NCBI RefSeq assembly: GCF_001685355.1
Contig: NZ_CP016438.1
Location: forward strand, 4,030,001-4,094,000
Length of the DNA: 64,000 bases
Direction: 5' to 3'
Source of the DNA: Streptomyces lincolnensis
GTDB taxonomy: Bacteria; Actinomycetota; Actinomycetes; Streptomycetales; Streptomycetaceae
Shown here: positions 34,418 through 50,144 of the stretch, piece by piece
Position numbering within the stretch: position 1 is the stretch's first letter
Layout of the letters: the number at the start of each line of letters is the position of its first letter
Position numbers and translations under genes: made by a program
Notes under the pieces: generated by a model
What the model saw: the letters and a program-made list of their open reading frames with translations, nothing else
Database searches by the model: none
What the model was told of the DNA's origin: nothing

Positions 34418-35107
34418 TCAGCTGGGTCCTGCCTTGTATCCCACACCACGCACGGTCACCACGATCTCCGGCCGCTCCGGGTCCTTCTCGACCTTGGAGC
34501 GCAGCCGCTGCACATGCACGTTCACCAGACGGGTGTCCGCCGCGTGCCGGTAGCCCCACACCTGCTCCAGGAGCACCTCACGCGTGAACACCTGCCACGG
34601 CTTGCGCGCCAGCGCCACCAGCAGATCGAACTCCAGCGGCGTCAGCGCGATCGACTGCCCGTCCCGCTTCACCGAGTGACCGGCCACATCGATGACCAGA
34701 TCGCCTATGGCGAGCTGCTCGGGAGCCGGCTCCTCCGACCTCCGCAGCCGCGCCCGGATCCGGGCCACGAGCTCCTTCGGCTTGAACGGCTTCACGATGT
34801 AGTCGTCGGCACCCGATTCCAGGCCCACGACGACGTCGACGGTGTCGCTCTTGGCCGTGAGCATCACGATCGGCACCCCGGACTCCGCCCTGATCAGGCG
34901 GCACACCTCGATACCGTCCCGCCCTGGCAGCATCAGATCGAGCAGCACCAGATCGGGCTTGGACTCACGGAAAGCGGCCAGCGCCTTGTCGCCGTCGGCT
35001 ACGAAAGACGGCTCAAAACCTTCACCACGCAGCACAATGCCGAGCATCTCGGCCAGTGCGGTGTCGTCGTCGACGACAAGGACTCGTCCCTTCATAAACG
35101 ACATCAT
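34418..35107 (-). CDS. mtrA: Response regulator MtrA
   Basis: The 229-residue OmpR-family regulator has receiver-pocket residues VVDDD (11-15), phosphoacceptor Asp57 (LVLLDLMLPG) and VKPFKPKEL. The C-terminal winged helix has SIALTPLEFDLLVALARKPWQVFTREVLLEQVWGYRH. Near-identity to known MtrA proteins is obvious by eye. It controls cell-division, wall and developmental genes in actinobacteria. It starts four bases after the mtnA stop; three in-frame ATGs (35107, 35104, 35095) are close together, and the first is used. Confidence 0.97.
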   Translation of the reverse strand: MMSFMKGRVLVVDDDTALAEMLGIVLRGEGFEPSFVADGDKALAAFRESKPDLVLLDLMLPGRDGIEVCRLIRAESGVPIVMLTAKSDTVDVVVGLESGADDYIVKPFKPKELVARIRARLRRSEEPAPEQLAIGDLVIDVAGHSVKRDGQSIALTPLEFDLLVALARKPWQVFTREVLLEQVWGYRHAADTRLVNVHVQRLRSKVEKDPERPEIVVTVRGVGYKAGPS

Positions 35108-35111
35108 CCCA

Positions 35112-36260
35112 TTAGCTAATCGTTACCTGGCGTGACCTGGCACACAGCTCGGCAAGAGCCTCGGCGGTCACGGGCGAAACGGCGCCCTCTTCCGTGACAA
35201 TCGCGGTCACCAGCTCGGGCGGCGTCACGTCGAACGCCGGGTTGTACGCCTGGGTCCCCAGGGGTGCCACCGGAATCCCGCCTCCCGCTTCCGCTCCCGC
35301 CACCGGCACCTGGGGTGCTGTGACCTCGGTCACCTCATGACCGGGACGTTGCTCCACCTCGATGGACGCCCCGTCCGGGGTGTCCAGATCGATCGTGGTC
35401 ACCGGTGCCACCACGATGAACGGCACATGGTGGTACCGAGCGAGCACCGCGAGCGGATAGCTTCCCACCTTGTTCGCCACCGAGCCGTCGGCCGCGATGC
35501 GGTCCGCCCCGATCAGCACCGCGTCCACCTCTCCGGCCGCGAACAGCGAGCCCGCCGCATTGTCGGTCAGCAAGGTGTACGCCATTCCGCTGCGAGCCGC
35601 CTCGTACGCCGTCAGGCGAGCACCTTGCAGCAACGGACGCGTTTCGTCCACCCACAGCCGCCTCAGCCGCCCCACCCGGTGCGCCGCCAGGGCCACCGCG
35701 AACGCCGTTCCCTCGCCGCCCGACACCAGCGATCCGGTGTTGCAGTGGGTGAGGATGCGGTGCCCGCCACCGGGCAGCAGCTCGTCCAGGAGAGCCAGCC
35801 CGCGCTCGGCCATCCGGGCGCTGGCCTCGGCGTCCTCCCGGTGCAGCTTCCGCGCCGCGGCGAGCGCCGCCTCGGCGGCCTGCCGGGCGTCGCCGCCCTT
35901 GCCGAGCTCGGCCTGGAACGCGGCCCGCGCCCGGCGCACACCGACGGCGAGGTTCACCGCGGTGGGACGCGCGCCCGCGAGCGAGTTCGCCGCATCGTCC
36001 ACGTCGAAGCCACGCGCGGCGGCGAGCGCGACACCGTACGCGCCCGCGATGCCGAGCAGCGGCGCCCCGCGCACCGCGAGCGAACGGATCGCCTCCACCA
36101 GCGCGGACGCGTCCGTGCAGACCAGCTCGACCTCCTCGGCCGGCAGCCTTGTCTGATCGAGAAGTACCAGTACGGGACCTTCTGGTGGCTCCTCCCAACG
36201 GATCGCCGGTATCTCGGTCGGCCTGCTGTCCTCGCCGGTTTGCGCGTACTGATCAGCCAT
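35112..36260 (-). CDS. mtnA: S-methyl-5-thioribose-1-phosphate isomerase
   Basis: The 382-residue enzyme of methionine salvage, related to eIF2B, isomerises methylthioribose-1-phosphate to methylthioribulose-1-phosphate. Catalytic landmarks are the cysteine in RILTHCNTGSL and the aspartate in VLIGADRIAADGSVANKVGSY; SLAVRGAPLLGIAGAYG forms the phosphate-binding part. Only four bases separate its stop from mtrA, so the salvage gene and the MtrAB system probably share a transcript. Confidence 0.95.
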   Translation of the reverse strand: MADQYAQTGEDSRPTEIPAIRWEEPPEGPVLVLLDQTRLPAEEVELVCTDASALVEAIRSLAVRGAPLLGIAGAYGVALAAARGFDVDDAANSLAGARPTAVNLAVGVRRARAAFQAELGKGGDARQAAEAALAAARKLHREDAEASARMAERGLALLDELLPGGGHRILTHCNTGSLVSGGEGTAFAVALAAHRVGRLRRLWVDETRPLLQGARLTAYEAARSGMAYTLLTDNAAGSLFAAGEVDAVLIGADRIAADGSVANKVGSYPLAVLARYHHVPFIVVAPVTTIDLDTPDGASIEVEQRPGHEVTEVTAPQVPVAGAEAGGGIPVAPLGTQAYNPAFDVTPPELVTAIVTEEGAVSPVTAEALAELCARSRQVTIS

Positions 36261-36400
36261 GCGGTCAGTCTGCCCCTTATCCGGCGGACAATTGAAGGTG
36301 TGCAGCCCATACCGCGGCTGGTCACTCGACGACCACCCCATGGCACGATGGGCGCCAACCTGCCACCGCGACCGCGGACGGGCACCGTGAAGGAGCGACG

Positions 36401-37798
36401 ATGAACGACACTCCGGGCTGGGCCTCGCCCGGATCCGCCCCGTCCGACGGGCAGGAGCCCGGTGCGTCCGGCCCCACGGAGCCGACCGACCGCCCCGGCC
36501 CCGCGAACCCCGCGGCACAGCCCGGCACAGACCCAGAGGGCCCCGGCACGAAGTGGTCCAAGGAGCAGCCGCCACCCGGCCAGTGGTCCGCCCCCACCGG
36601 CCCCGCGACCCCGGACCAGGCCCCGCCGCCCCCGCCCCCCGGCCCGGGCTGGGGCACCCCGCCCCCGCCCCCTGGCGGCCCCGGCGGCTACGGCCCTCCC
36701 GGTGGGCCCGGCGGCCCCGGTGGACCGGGCGGTCAGAACGGCTGGGGAGGCGGCTACGGCCCTCCCGGCGGATACCCCGGTTACGGTGCCTACGCCGGCT
36801 GGGGCGGCCCCCCGCCCGCCGCCAAGCCCGGCGTGATCCCCCTGCGCCCGCTCGGCGTGGGCGAGATCCTCGACGGCGCGGTCTCCACCATGCGCACCCA
36901 CTGGCGCACGGTCCTGGGCATCTCCCTGACCGTCGCCGTCCTCACCGAGGTCGTCGCCATCCTGCTCCAGGGCTTCGTCCTGAACGACAGCGCCGACACC
37001 GAGGCCCTCAACGACCCGAGCGCCACGCTCGACGAACTCTCCCGCGCCATGGGCGACGCCGCGCTCAGCTCCGCCGTCCTCTTCGTGATCTCGCTGGTCG
37101 GCACGGTCGCGGCCACCGCCCTGCTCACGACCGTCACCAGCCGCGCCGTCCTCGGCAAATCCGTCACCGCGGCCGAGGCCTGGCGCGACGCCCGCCCGCA
37201 GGTGCTGAAGCTGCTGGGCCTGATCCTCCTGCTGCTCCTCATCACCGTCGGTGTCGTCTTCGCGGGCGCCGTGCCCGGCATCCTCGTGATCGTCTCGGGC
37301 GAGACCACGGGAGGCGTCGTGCTCGCCTTCCTGGGCATGCTGGGCACTGGCATCCTCGCCCTGTGGCTGGCGGTCCGCTACTCCCTGGCGTCCCCCGCGC
37401 TGATGCTGGAGAAGCAGAGCATCACCAAGTCGATGAGCCGCTCGGCGAAGCTGGTCCGCGGCTCCTGGTGGCGGGTGTTCGGCATCCAGCTGCTCGCGAC
37501 GATCATCGCGAACATCGTCGCGGCGATCGTGGTCATCCCCTTCACCTTCCTCGCCGCGGCACTGGGCGGCGACGGCATCGGCGGCTTCCTCAACGGCACC
37601 GGCGACCTCGGCTGGACCTTCCTGGTCGTCAGCGGCATCGGCTCGGTGATCGGCTCCATGATCACCTTCCCGATCACGGCCGGCGTCACCGTGCTTCTCT
37701 ACATCGACCAGCGCATCCGCCGCGAGGCCCTCGACCTCGACCTGGCCCGCGCCGCCGGCGTCCAGGGCTACGGCACCGCCCCCACTCCCGGGAGCTGA
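36401..37798 (+). CDS. Membrane protein with Pro/Gly-rich N-terminus (GDPD membrane-domain-like)
   Basis: The 465-residue protein has a low-complexity cytoplasmic N-terminus (to about residue 145, repeats such as GPPGGPGGPGGPGG and GWGGGYGPPGGYPG). A start-of-domain segment IPLRPLGVGEILDGAVSTMRTHWR follows, then about six hydrophobic segments. This resembles the membrane domain found fused to glycerophosphodiester phosphodiesterases, but no phosphodiesterase domain is present. It is first in a five-gene operon; ATG with AAGGAGCGACG upstream. Its function is unknown. Confidence 0.8.
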   Translation: MNDTPGWASPGSAPSDGQEPGASGPTEPTDRPGPANPAAQPGTDPEGPGTKWSKEQPPPGQWSAPTGPATPDQAPPPPPPGPGWGTPPPPPGGPGGYGPPGGPGGPGGPGGQNGWGGGYGPPGGYPGYGAYAGWGGPPPAAKPGVIPLRPLGVGEILDGAVSTMRTHWRTVLGISLTVAVLTEVVAILLQGFVLNDSADTEALNDPSATLDELSRAMGDAALSSAVLFVISLVGTVAATALLTTVTSRAVLGKSVTAAEAWRDARPQVLKLLGLILLLLLITVGVVFAGAVPGILVIVSGETTGGVVLAFLGMLGTGILALWLAVRYSLASPALMLEKQSITKSMSRSAKLVRGSWWRVFGIQLLATIIANIVAAIVVIPFTFLAAALGGDGIGGFLNGTGDLGWTFLVVSGIGSVIGSMITFPITAGVTVLLYIDQRIRREALDLDLARAAGVQGYGTAPTPGS

Positions 37799-37802
37799 TG
37801 CG

Positions 37803-38621
37803 GTGAGCCTGGCGGGGGGAGTTCTCACAGCGGTACCGGCACTGCCGCACGCCGCCGAATCGGCCGTACGCATCGTGCTGCGCGCCGGCGACGCATCCGT
37901 ACGCGCCGTGCTGCGCGCCGCGGACACCGTGTCCGTCCTGTCGCTGGCGCGCTCCGACGACGCCCCGCCGCTGACGACCCCGCGCGACCCCGCGCGGGAA
38001 GCGGCCCGGCGTGAACTGACCAAGCGGATGTACCACGAGAACGACCCCAGCCTCCTCCAACGCGCCCTGGACGCCTTCTGGGACTGGGTCGGCAAGCTCT
38101 TGGGCAGCGCGTCGGCCGCGACCCCCGGCGGGCCGCTCGGCCTGGTCGTCGTCATCCTGATCGTCATCGCGGTCCTGGGCGCCCTGTGGTGGCGCCTGGG
38201 CGCCCCGCGCCGCGAACCGACGTCCGCCCCGGCCCTGTTCGACGACCGCCCCCGCAGCGCCGCCGAACACCGCGCGGCCGCCGAGGCACACGCGGCCCAG
38301 GGCCACTGGAACCAGGCCGTCCAGGAACGCATGCGGGCCATCGTGCGCTCCCTGGAGGAACGCGCCCTCCTGGACACCCGCCCCGGCCGCACCGCGGACG
38401 AGGCCGCCACAGAAGCCGGCCGCACCCTTCCCCCGCAGTCCGACCGGCTGCGCACCGCCGCCCGGGACTTCGACGACGTGACATACGGCGGCCGCAGGGC
38501 GAGCGAGCAGTCGTACCACCGCATCGCCGAACTCGACCGCGACCTGGAGCGCACCAAACCGCAACTCGCGAACAGCAGCCACAGCACGGCCCCCAACACC
38601 CGCCAGGGAGCCGCCGAATGA
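37803..38621 (+). CDS. DUF4129-domain membrane protein
   Basis: The 272-residue protein has one clear transmembrane helix (about 117-137, GGPLGLVVVILIVIAVLGALWW). A cytoplasmic DUF4129 domain follows, with RMRAIVRSLEERALLDTRPGRTADEAA and DDVTYGGRRASEQSY. The GTG start is four bases after the previous stop, and its stop overlaps the next start (ATGA). DUF4129 proteins recur in MoxR-DUF58 operons with presumed transglutaminase-like or envelope roles that remain untested. Confidence 0.85.
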   Translation: MSLAGGVLTAVPALPHAAESAVRIVLRAGDASVRAVLRAADTVSVLSLARSDDAPPLTTPRDPAREAARRELTKRMYHENDPSLLQRALDAFWDWVGKLLGSASAATPGGPLGLVVVILIVIAVLGALWWRLGAPRREPTSAPALFDDRPRSAAEHRAAAEAHAAQGHWNQAVQERMRAIVRSLEERALLDTRPGRTADEAATEAGRTLPPQSDRLRTAARDFDDVTYGGRRASEQSYHRIAELDRDLERTKPQLANSSHSTAPNTRQGAAE

Positions 38622-39816
38622 CCACCGAGGCCACGCTCCCCTCCACCTCGGCCTCGCCCACCGCCCGCCAGGTGTGGACCCGCGCGCGAGGCGTCGTCCT
38701 CGCCCTCGTGGTGCTCCTGGCGGCGGCCGTCGCGATCGCGGCGATCCGCTCCGACGCCCGCCACGGCGAGCTCGACCCCCGCTCCGCCGACCCCTACGGC
38801 AGCCGCGCCGTCGCCGAACTCCTCGCCGACCGGGGTGTCTCCACGCGCGTGGTCACCACCCTCGACGAGGCACGCGCCGCGGCCGGCCCGGACACCACCC
38901 TCCTGGTCGCCGTCCCAGATCTGCTGACGGAGCGCCAACAGGGCCGGCTCTACTCCGCGACCGCCGAATCCGCGGGCCGTACGGTCCTCGTCGCCCCCGG
39001 CGGTACGTCCGTCGAACGGCTCGCCCCCGGCATCGTCGCCGCCCCCGCCACCAGCCTCGACTCGACGCTCTCCCCCGGCTGCGACCTGGCCGCCGCCCGA
39101 CGCGCCGGCACCGCCGACACGGGCGGCATCCGCTACACGGTCACCCGCCCCGGCGCCGACGAGTGCTACCCCAGCGAACGCCTGGCCACCCTGGTGCGTC
39201 TTCCGGCGGAATCCGGCAACGGCGACACCGTCGTGCTCGGCGCACCCGACATCCTCTTCAACAACCACCTCGACGAGCAGGGCAACGCCTCGCTCGCCCT
39301 CCAACTCCTCGGCTCCCGCCCCCATCTGGTCTGGTACCTCCCGTCGCTCTCCGACGCCTCCGCCGCCGATCCGGACGACGAAAAGGGCTTCTTCGACCTG
39401 CTCCCCTCGGGCTGGCTCTGGGGCACGCTTCAGCTCTTTATCGCCGCGGGCCTCGCCGCCTTCTGGCGGGCGCGCCGACTCGGCCCCCTCGTGCCCGAGA
39501 AACTCCCCGTGGCGATCCGCGCCTCCGAATCCGTCGAAGGCCGAGCCCGCCTCTACCGCAAGGCGAACGCCCGCGACCGCGCCGCCGCCGCTCTTCGCTC
39601 CACCACCCGCACACGCCTCGCCCCCCTCGTCGGTGTCCCCGTGACCCAGGCGCACGCGCCCGAGGCCCTGCTCCCCGCACTGTCCGCCCACCTCCACACG
39701 CCCGGAGACGGACAGACCATGCACGCTCTCCTCTTCGGCCCACCGCCCAGCGACGACGCAGCACTGATCTCGCTCGCCGACCAACTCGACGCCCTCGAAA
39801 GAGAGGTACGCCGTCC

Positions 39817-39820
<4 letters not shown>
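38618..39820 (+). CDS. DUF4350-domain membrane protein
   Basis: The 400-residue protein has transmembrane segments near 26-44 and about 270-287 (LLPSGWLWGTLQLFIAAGLAAFW). Between them is an extracytoplasmic DUF4350 domain (YGSRAVAELLADRGVSTRVVTTLDEA, LLVAVPDLLTERQ, LVAPGGTSVERLAPG). It overlaps both neighbours by four bases (ATGA). DUF4350 domains resemble ThuA/GATase-like folds and are standard partners of MoxR-DUF58 operons; the function is unknown. Confidence 0.85.
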
Positions 39821-40808
<988 letters not shown>

Positions 40809-40809
<1 letters not shown>

Positions 40810-42119
40810 TGGCCCTCACCGGACGCGCGGCACTCCTCGCAGCCCTGGGCTCCCTCCCCGTAGGCATCTGGGACCCCAGCTGGACGGGCATCCTTGCGGT
40901 CAACGCCCCCCTGGCCCTCGCGTGCGCCTGCGACGCCGCGCTGGCGGCACCCGTGCGACGCCTGGGCCTGACCCGCTCCGGCGACACCTCCGTACGTCTC
41001 GGCGACACCGCCGATGTCACCCTCACCGTCACCAACACCTCCCGCCGCCCCCTCCGCGCCCACCTGCGCGACGCCTGGCCCCCCAGCAGCTGGCAGCCCG
41101 GTACAGAGGTGGAGGCATCCCGCCACCACCTCACAGTGCCCCCTGGCGAACGCCGTCGTACGACCACCCGTCTACGCCCGACCCGCCGCGGCGACCGCCA
41201 AGCGGACCGCGTCACCATCCGCTCCTACGGCCCTCTCGGCCTCTTCTCTCGCCAGGGCACCCACAAGGTTCCCTGGACGGTACGGGTCCTGCCGCCGTTC
41301 ACCAGCCGCAAGCACCTCCCCTCCAAGCTGGCCCGCCTGCGCGAACTGGACGGCCGAACCAGCGTCCTCACCCGCGGCGAAGGCACCGAGTTCGACAGCC
41401 TGCGCGAATACGTCCCCGGCGACGACACCCGCTCCATCGACTGGCGCGCCACAGCCCGCCAGACCACGGTCGCCGTACGCACCTGGCGCCCCGAGCGCGA
41501 CCGCCACATCCTCCTGGTCCTCGACACCGGCCGCACCTCGGCAGGCCGCGTCGGCGACGCCCCCCGCCTCGACGCCTCCATGGACGCCGCCCTCCTCCTG
41601 GCGGCCCTGGCCTCCCGCGCCGGCGACCGCGTCGACCTCCTCGCCTACGACCGCCGCGTCCGCGCCCTCGTCCAGGGCCGTACCGCAGGCGACGTCCTGC
41701 CGTCCCTGGTCAACGCCATGGCATCCCTGGAACCCGAACTCGTCGAAACAGACTCGCGAGGCCTTACGGCTACGGCGCTCAGGTCGGCCCCTCGCCGCTC
41801 CCTGATCGTCCTGCTCACGAGCCTCGACGCAGCCCCGGTCGAGGAGGGCCTGCTCCCCGTCCTCCCGCAGCTCACACAGCGCCACACAGTTCTGCTGGCG
41901 TCAGTGGCAGATCCCCACATCGCCCGCATGGCAAGAGCACGCGGAAATTCCGATGCCGTCTATGAGGCCGCAGCAGCAGCCCAGGCTCAGTCCGAACGCC
42001 ATCGCACCGCAGAACAACTCCGCCGCCACGGCGTGACAGTCGTCGACGCCACCCCCGACGATTTGGCGCCGGCACTGGCAGACGCATACCTGGCACTGAA
42101 GTCGGCGGGGCGGCTGTAG
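40809..42119 (+). CDS. DUF58-domain protein
   Basis: The 436-residue protein has an N-terminal membrane-associated segment (about 5-45). A DUF58 core follows with GEGTEFDSLREYVPGDDTRSIDW and a VWA-like part with HILLVLDTGRTSAG as its metal-site strand. It is the usual partner of MoxR. It is last in the operon; a strong terminator shared with the convergent rRNA operon follows 30 bp later. Confidence 0.92.
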
Positions 42120-42148
42120 TCGCCCCGAGCGGGGGTGCCGGAAATAGA

Positions 42149-42179
42149 AAAAGCCCCGTGCCAATGGCACGGGGCTTTT
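42149..42179. terminator. Bidirectional terminator between DUF58 gene and rRNA operon
   Basis: A perfect 14-bp stem, AAAAGCCCCGTGCC with GGCACGGGGCTTTT, has a 3-base loop, giving a U-run on both strands. It terminates the MoxR operon on one strand and the 5S end of the rRNA operon on the other. Confidence 0.92.
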
Positions 42180-42189
42180 CTCAAAAATT

Positions 42190-42308
42190 GTTCGGCGGCG
42201 TCCTACTCTCCCACAGGGTCCCCCCTGCAGTACCATCGGCGCTGTAAGGCTTAGCTTCCGGGTTCGGAATGTAACCGGGCGTTTCCCTCACGCTAAAACC
42301 ACCGAAAC
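42190..42308 (-). rRNA. rrf: 5S ribosomal RNA
   Basis: About 119 bases. The sense strand begins GTTTCGGTGGTTTTAGCG and ends GGACGCCGCCGAAC, with the conserved CCGAACCCGGAAGCTAAGCC internal segment. The terminal 7-8 bases pair as helix I. It is last in the rRNA operon, about 84 bases after 23S. Ends are estimated to within a few bases. Confidence 0.93.
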
Positions 42309-42392
42309 ACTATGAAACTGTACAGCCGCACCGTATGTAGCCAACACGGGGCCGTTCGTGGTTTCAGAACCAACACAGTGGACGCGAGCAAC

Positions 42393-47360
<4,968 letters not shown>

Positions 47361-47928
47361 TGTTTACCCGTAATCGGGTGCACACATCACGAGAGCGGAA
47401 CCACCGGCGGAATAAGCCGATGGTTCACAGCGTCCTCGCTGTGTTTTCTTCAAAGGAACCTCATCTTCGGCCGTATGGCCGGAGACGGGGTATCAACATA
47501 TCTGGCGTTGATTTTTGGCACGCTGTTGAGTTCTCAAGGAACGGACGCTTCCTTTGTACTCACCCTCTCGGGCTTTCCTCCGGGCTTCCCTTCGGTCTTG
47601 CGTTTCCGACTCTATCAGACCGTTTTCCGATCCGATTTCCTCGGTGCTTTCCAGGTTCCCGCTCTCGCGTTTCCCTTTCCGGCGTTCCCAACATTATCAG
47701 AAGTTTTGGACCGGACTGACCGGCCATCCATTTCCGAGTTCATCAGGAAGGGGGGCTTCTTCGAAATCAAAGTTTCTCGAAGCTGACAGACACTCACTGT
47801 CGCCGAGCCGGATCGTACCAAGCTCCAGGCAACTGTTCGAATCTACCTCCCCACTTGCTCCGTGTCAACGGCGCTTGTGGGGCGAGGAAGAGAGTAACAG
47901 CTCAGATGTGCCGTCCGCACATCGGCGG
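47361..47928 (-). promoter_or_regulatory. rRNA operon leader and promoter region
   Basis: This region of about 570 bp upstream of 16S is markedly more AT-rich than the surroundings. The best promoter is TTGACA (47863-47868), a 17-bp spacer, then TAGATT (47840-47845). A second candidate is GTCAGT (47715-47720), 16 bp, GATAAT (47693-47698). A third possible -10, GATAGA, lies at 47611-47616. Multiple tandem promoters are normal for Streptomyces rRNA operons. A CTTCGA-N12-TCGAAG dyad is at 47759-47782. No protein gene is seen. Confidence 0.75.
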
Positions 47929-48936
47929 TCAGGCGGCCGTCGGTACGGCAGCGCTGCGTTCGGCCTCTTCGACGTCGCCGGTGTCCCCAGCTCGGACAGC
48001 GCGGCCGCCCAGGACGTAGACGTAGGCGAGGAACGCCAGCTCGGCGAGGATGCCGATGCCTATGCGGGCCCAGGTGGGCAGGCCGGAGGGAGTGACGAAG
48101 CCTTCGATGGCGCCCGAGATGAAGAGGACGAGCGCGAGGCCTATCGCCATGCCCACGGCTGCTCGGCCTTCCTCTGCCAGGGCGGAGCGTCGGCTGCGCG
48201 GGCCCGGGTCGATGACGGTCCAGCCCAGCCGTAGGCCGGTGCCTGCGGCGACGAAGACCGCGGTCAGTTCGAGCAGGCCGTGCGGAAGGATGAGGCCGAG
48301 GAAGGTGTCGAGGCGGCCGGCCGAGGACATCAGGCCGAAGCCGACGCCGAGGTTGAGCATGTTCTGGAAGAGGATCCAGAGCACCGGAAGACCCAGGAAG
48401 ATGCCCAGGACCAGGCACATGGCGGCGGCCTGGGCGTTGTTCGTCCAGACCTGTGCGGCGAAGGAGGCCGCCGGGTGGGACGAGTAGTAGGTCTCGTACT
48501 GTCCGCCGGGGCGGGTGAGCTCCCGTAGTTCGTCGGGGGCCGCGATGGTGGCCTGTACGTCGGGATGGGCGCCGATCCACCAGCCCAGAAGTGCTGCGAC
48601 GACCGTGGACAGGAGCGCGGTGGGTACCCACCAGTGGCGGGACCTGTAGACGGCGGCCGGAAAGCCGTGGGTCAGGAAGCGTGTGACATCGCGCCAGGAG
48701 GCGCGGCGGGTGCCTGTCACGGCACTACGCGCGCGTGCCACCAGTTGGCTGAGCCGACCGGTCAGCTGTGGGTCGGGGGCGCTGGACTGGATCAGCGAGA
48801 GGTGGGTGGCGGTGCGTTGGTAGAGCGCGACGAGTTCGTCGACCTCGGTGCCGGTGAGGCGGCGCTGGCGCCGGAGCAGGGCGTCGAGGCGGTCCCACTC
48901 GGCACGGTGAGCGGTGACGAAGACGTCGAGGTCCAT
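47929..48936 (-). CDS. SpoIIM-like (DUF95) membrane protein
   Basis: The 335-residue protein starts MDLDVFVTAHRAEWDRLDALLRR and has a helical cytoplasmic domain to about residue 95. About five or six hydrophobic segments follow, with the family signature FLGLILPHGLLELTAVFVAAGTGLRLGW. SpoIIM/DUF95 proteins occur widely outside endospore formers, next to RDD proteins and MoxR-DUF58 operons. Here an RDD gene is divergent 130 bp away and the MoxR operon lies beyond the rRNA genes. Its function in Streptomyces is unclear. Confidence 0.88.
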   Translation of the reverse strand: MDLDVFVTAHRAEWDRLDALLRRQRRLTGTEVDELVALYQRTATHLSLIQSSAPDPQLTGRLSQLVARARSAVTGTRRASWRDVTRFLTHGFPAAVYRSRHWWVPTALLSTVVAALLGWWIGAHPDVQATIAAPDELRELTRPGGQYETYYSSHPAASFAAQVWTNNAQAAAMCLVLGIFLGLPVLWILFQNMLNLGVGFGLMSSAGRLDTFLGLILPHGLLELTAVFVAAGTGLRLGWTVIDPGPRSRRSALAEEGRAAVGMAIGLALVLFISGAIEGFVTPSGLPTWARIGIGILAELAFLAYVYVLGGRAVRAGDTGDVEEAERSAAVPTAA

Positions 48937-49066
48937 CGGTTGGGCTGCTCCTCGGCTGGTCGTCGGCGGTTCGTCGCGGGTGTCAGCTTGTCGTACTGCG
49001 GCGCGATGCGCCCTCAGCTTGGCAGACTGACTGTTCACAGGGCAGTGCAGGGGAAGGGCGGCGGGC

Positions 49067-50098
49067 GTGAGTGAGCTGGTGACGGGCGAGGCGGTGGCGC
49101 TCGAGTTGCGCCCTGCGAGGCTGCCCAGCAGGGCGTTGGCCGTCCTGATCGATCTGGCCGTGACCATCACCGCCTATGTCGTCGTCACGATCGTTCTGGT
49201 GGCTTCCACCTCTTCTCTGGACGATGCGGCGCAGATCGCGTTGTCGATCGCCGCTTTTCTGCTGGTGCTGGTCGGCGGGCCGATAGCGGTCGAGACGCTG
49301 AGTCATGGGCGTTCGCTGGGAAAGCTGGCGTGCGGGTTGCGCGTGGTGCGGGACGACGGCGGGCCGATCAGGTTCCGGCATGCGCTGGTGCGGGGTGCGA
49401 TCGGGACGGTCGAGATCCTGATGACGTTCGGCGTCGTCGCGACCATCGCCTCGCTCGTTTCGGCACGTGGGCGGCGGCTCGGTGATGTCTTCGCCGGGAC
49501 TCTGGTCGTACGGGAACGGATTCCCACGGCGCGGGCCGGGGTCGTGCCTCCCCCGCCGCCGTGGCTGGCCGGGCGTTTCTCGGGGCTTGATCTATCGGCG
49601 GTCCCCGATGGTCTGTGGCTGGCGATCCGCCAGTACCTGACGCGGATGCACCAGTTGGATCCGCGGGTCGGCTGGACCATGGCGGAGCGTCTGGCCGGCG
49701 ACCTCGCGGCTCGTACGGGCGCCCCGGCGCCGCAGGGCGTTCCGCCGGCCGCGTATCTGGCGGCGGTGATGCAGGAGCGGCAGGCCAGGGAGGCTCGGCG
49801 AGCCTTCGGCGGCGGCGCGGGCGGGGCTACGGCCGCGGGGGCGCCGAGGGGCTACGGCGGGCCCTCGAACGGAGCGCCGGGCGGGTACGAACCGCCGTCG
49901 GGCGGGTCTGCGGGAGTTCCTCAGGCTACCGGGCAGGACGTCGCCGGTGTGAGTCCGGCCGTGTCGCCGGTGGGCGGTTCGGCCGAGGCTCCGGTGGATG
50001 GTCGGTTCGGTGCCCCGGTGCCTGAGGCGCAGCCCGCGGTGCCCCGGAGCACGCCGTCCGCCGAGCGTCCGGGGACCGGGTTCGTGCCGCCCGCCTAG
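49067..50098 (+). CDS. RDD-family membrane protein
   Basis: The 343-residue protein has an RDD domain (about 15-150). It includes the conserved Arg and Asp pairs in LPSRALAVLIDLAVTI and ARGRRLGDVFAGTLVV, with three hydrophobic segments and SLGKLACGLRVVRDDGGPI between. A C-terminal cytoplasmic part begins near 165 and ends in a Gly/Ala/Pro-rich tail. It is divergent from the SpoIIM-like gene, a common pairing. The GTG start is preceded by GGGAAGGGCGG. Confidence 0.88.
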   Translation: MSELVTGEAVALELRPARLPSRALAVLIDLAVTITAYVVVTIVLVASTSSLDDAAQIALSIAAFLLVLVGGPIAVETLSHGRSLGKLACGLRVVRDDGGPIRFRHALVRGAIGTVEILMTFGVVATIASLVSARGRRLGDVFAGTLVVRERIPTARAGVVPPPPPWLAGRFSGLDLSAVPDGLWLAIRQYLTRMHQLDPRVGWTMAERLAGDLAARTGAPAPQGVPPAAYLAAVMQERQAREARRAFGGGAGGATAAGAPRGYGGPSNGAPGGYEPPSGGSAGVPQATGQDVAGVSPAVSPVGGSAEAPVDGRFGAPVPEAQPAVPRSTPSAERPGTGFVPPA

Positions 50099-50119
50099 AT
50101 TCGGGGTGCTGGAGATTGG

Positions 50120-50144
50120 CCTGAGCGTGCTGGTTCCGCTCAGG
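50120..50144. terminator. Possible terminator between RDD gene and unknown gene
   Basis: CCTGAGC (50120-50126) pairs with GCTCAGG (50138-50144) around an 11-base loop, between two convergent genes. It overlaps the stop of the minus-strand gene and is weaker than other terminators in the window. Confidence 0.4.
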
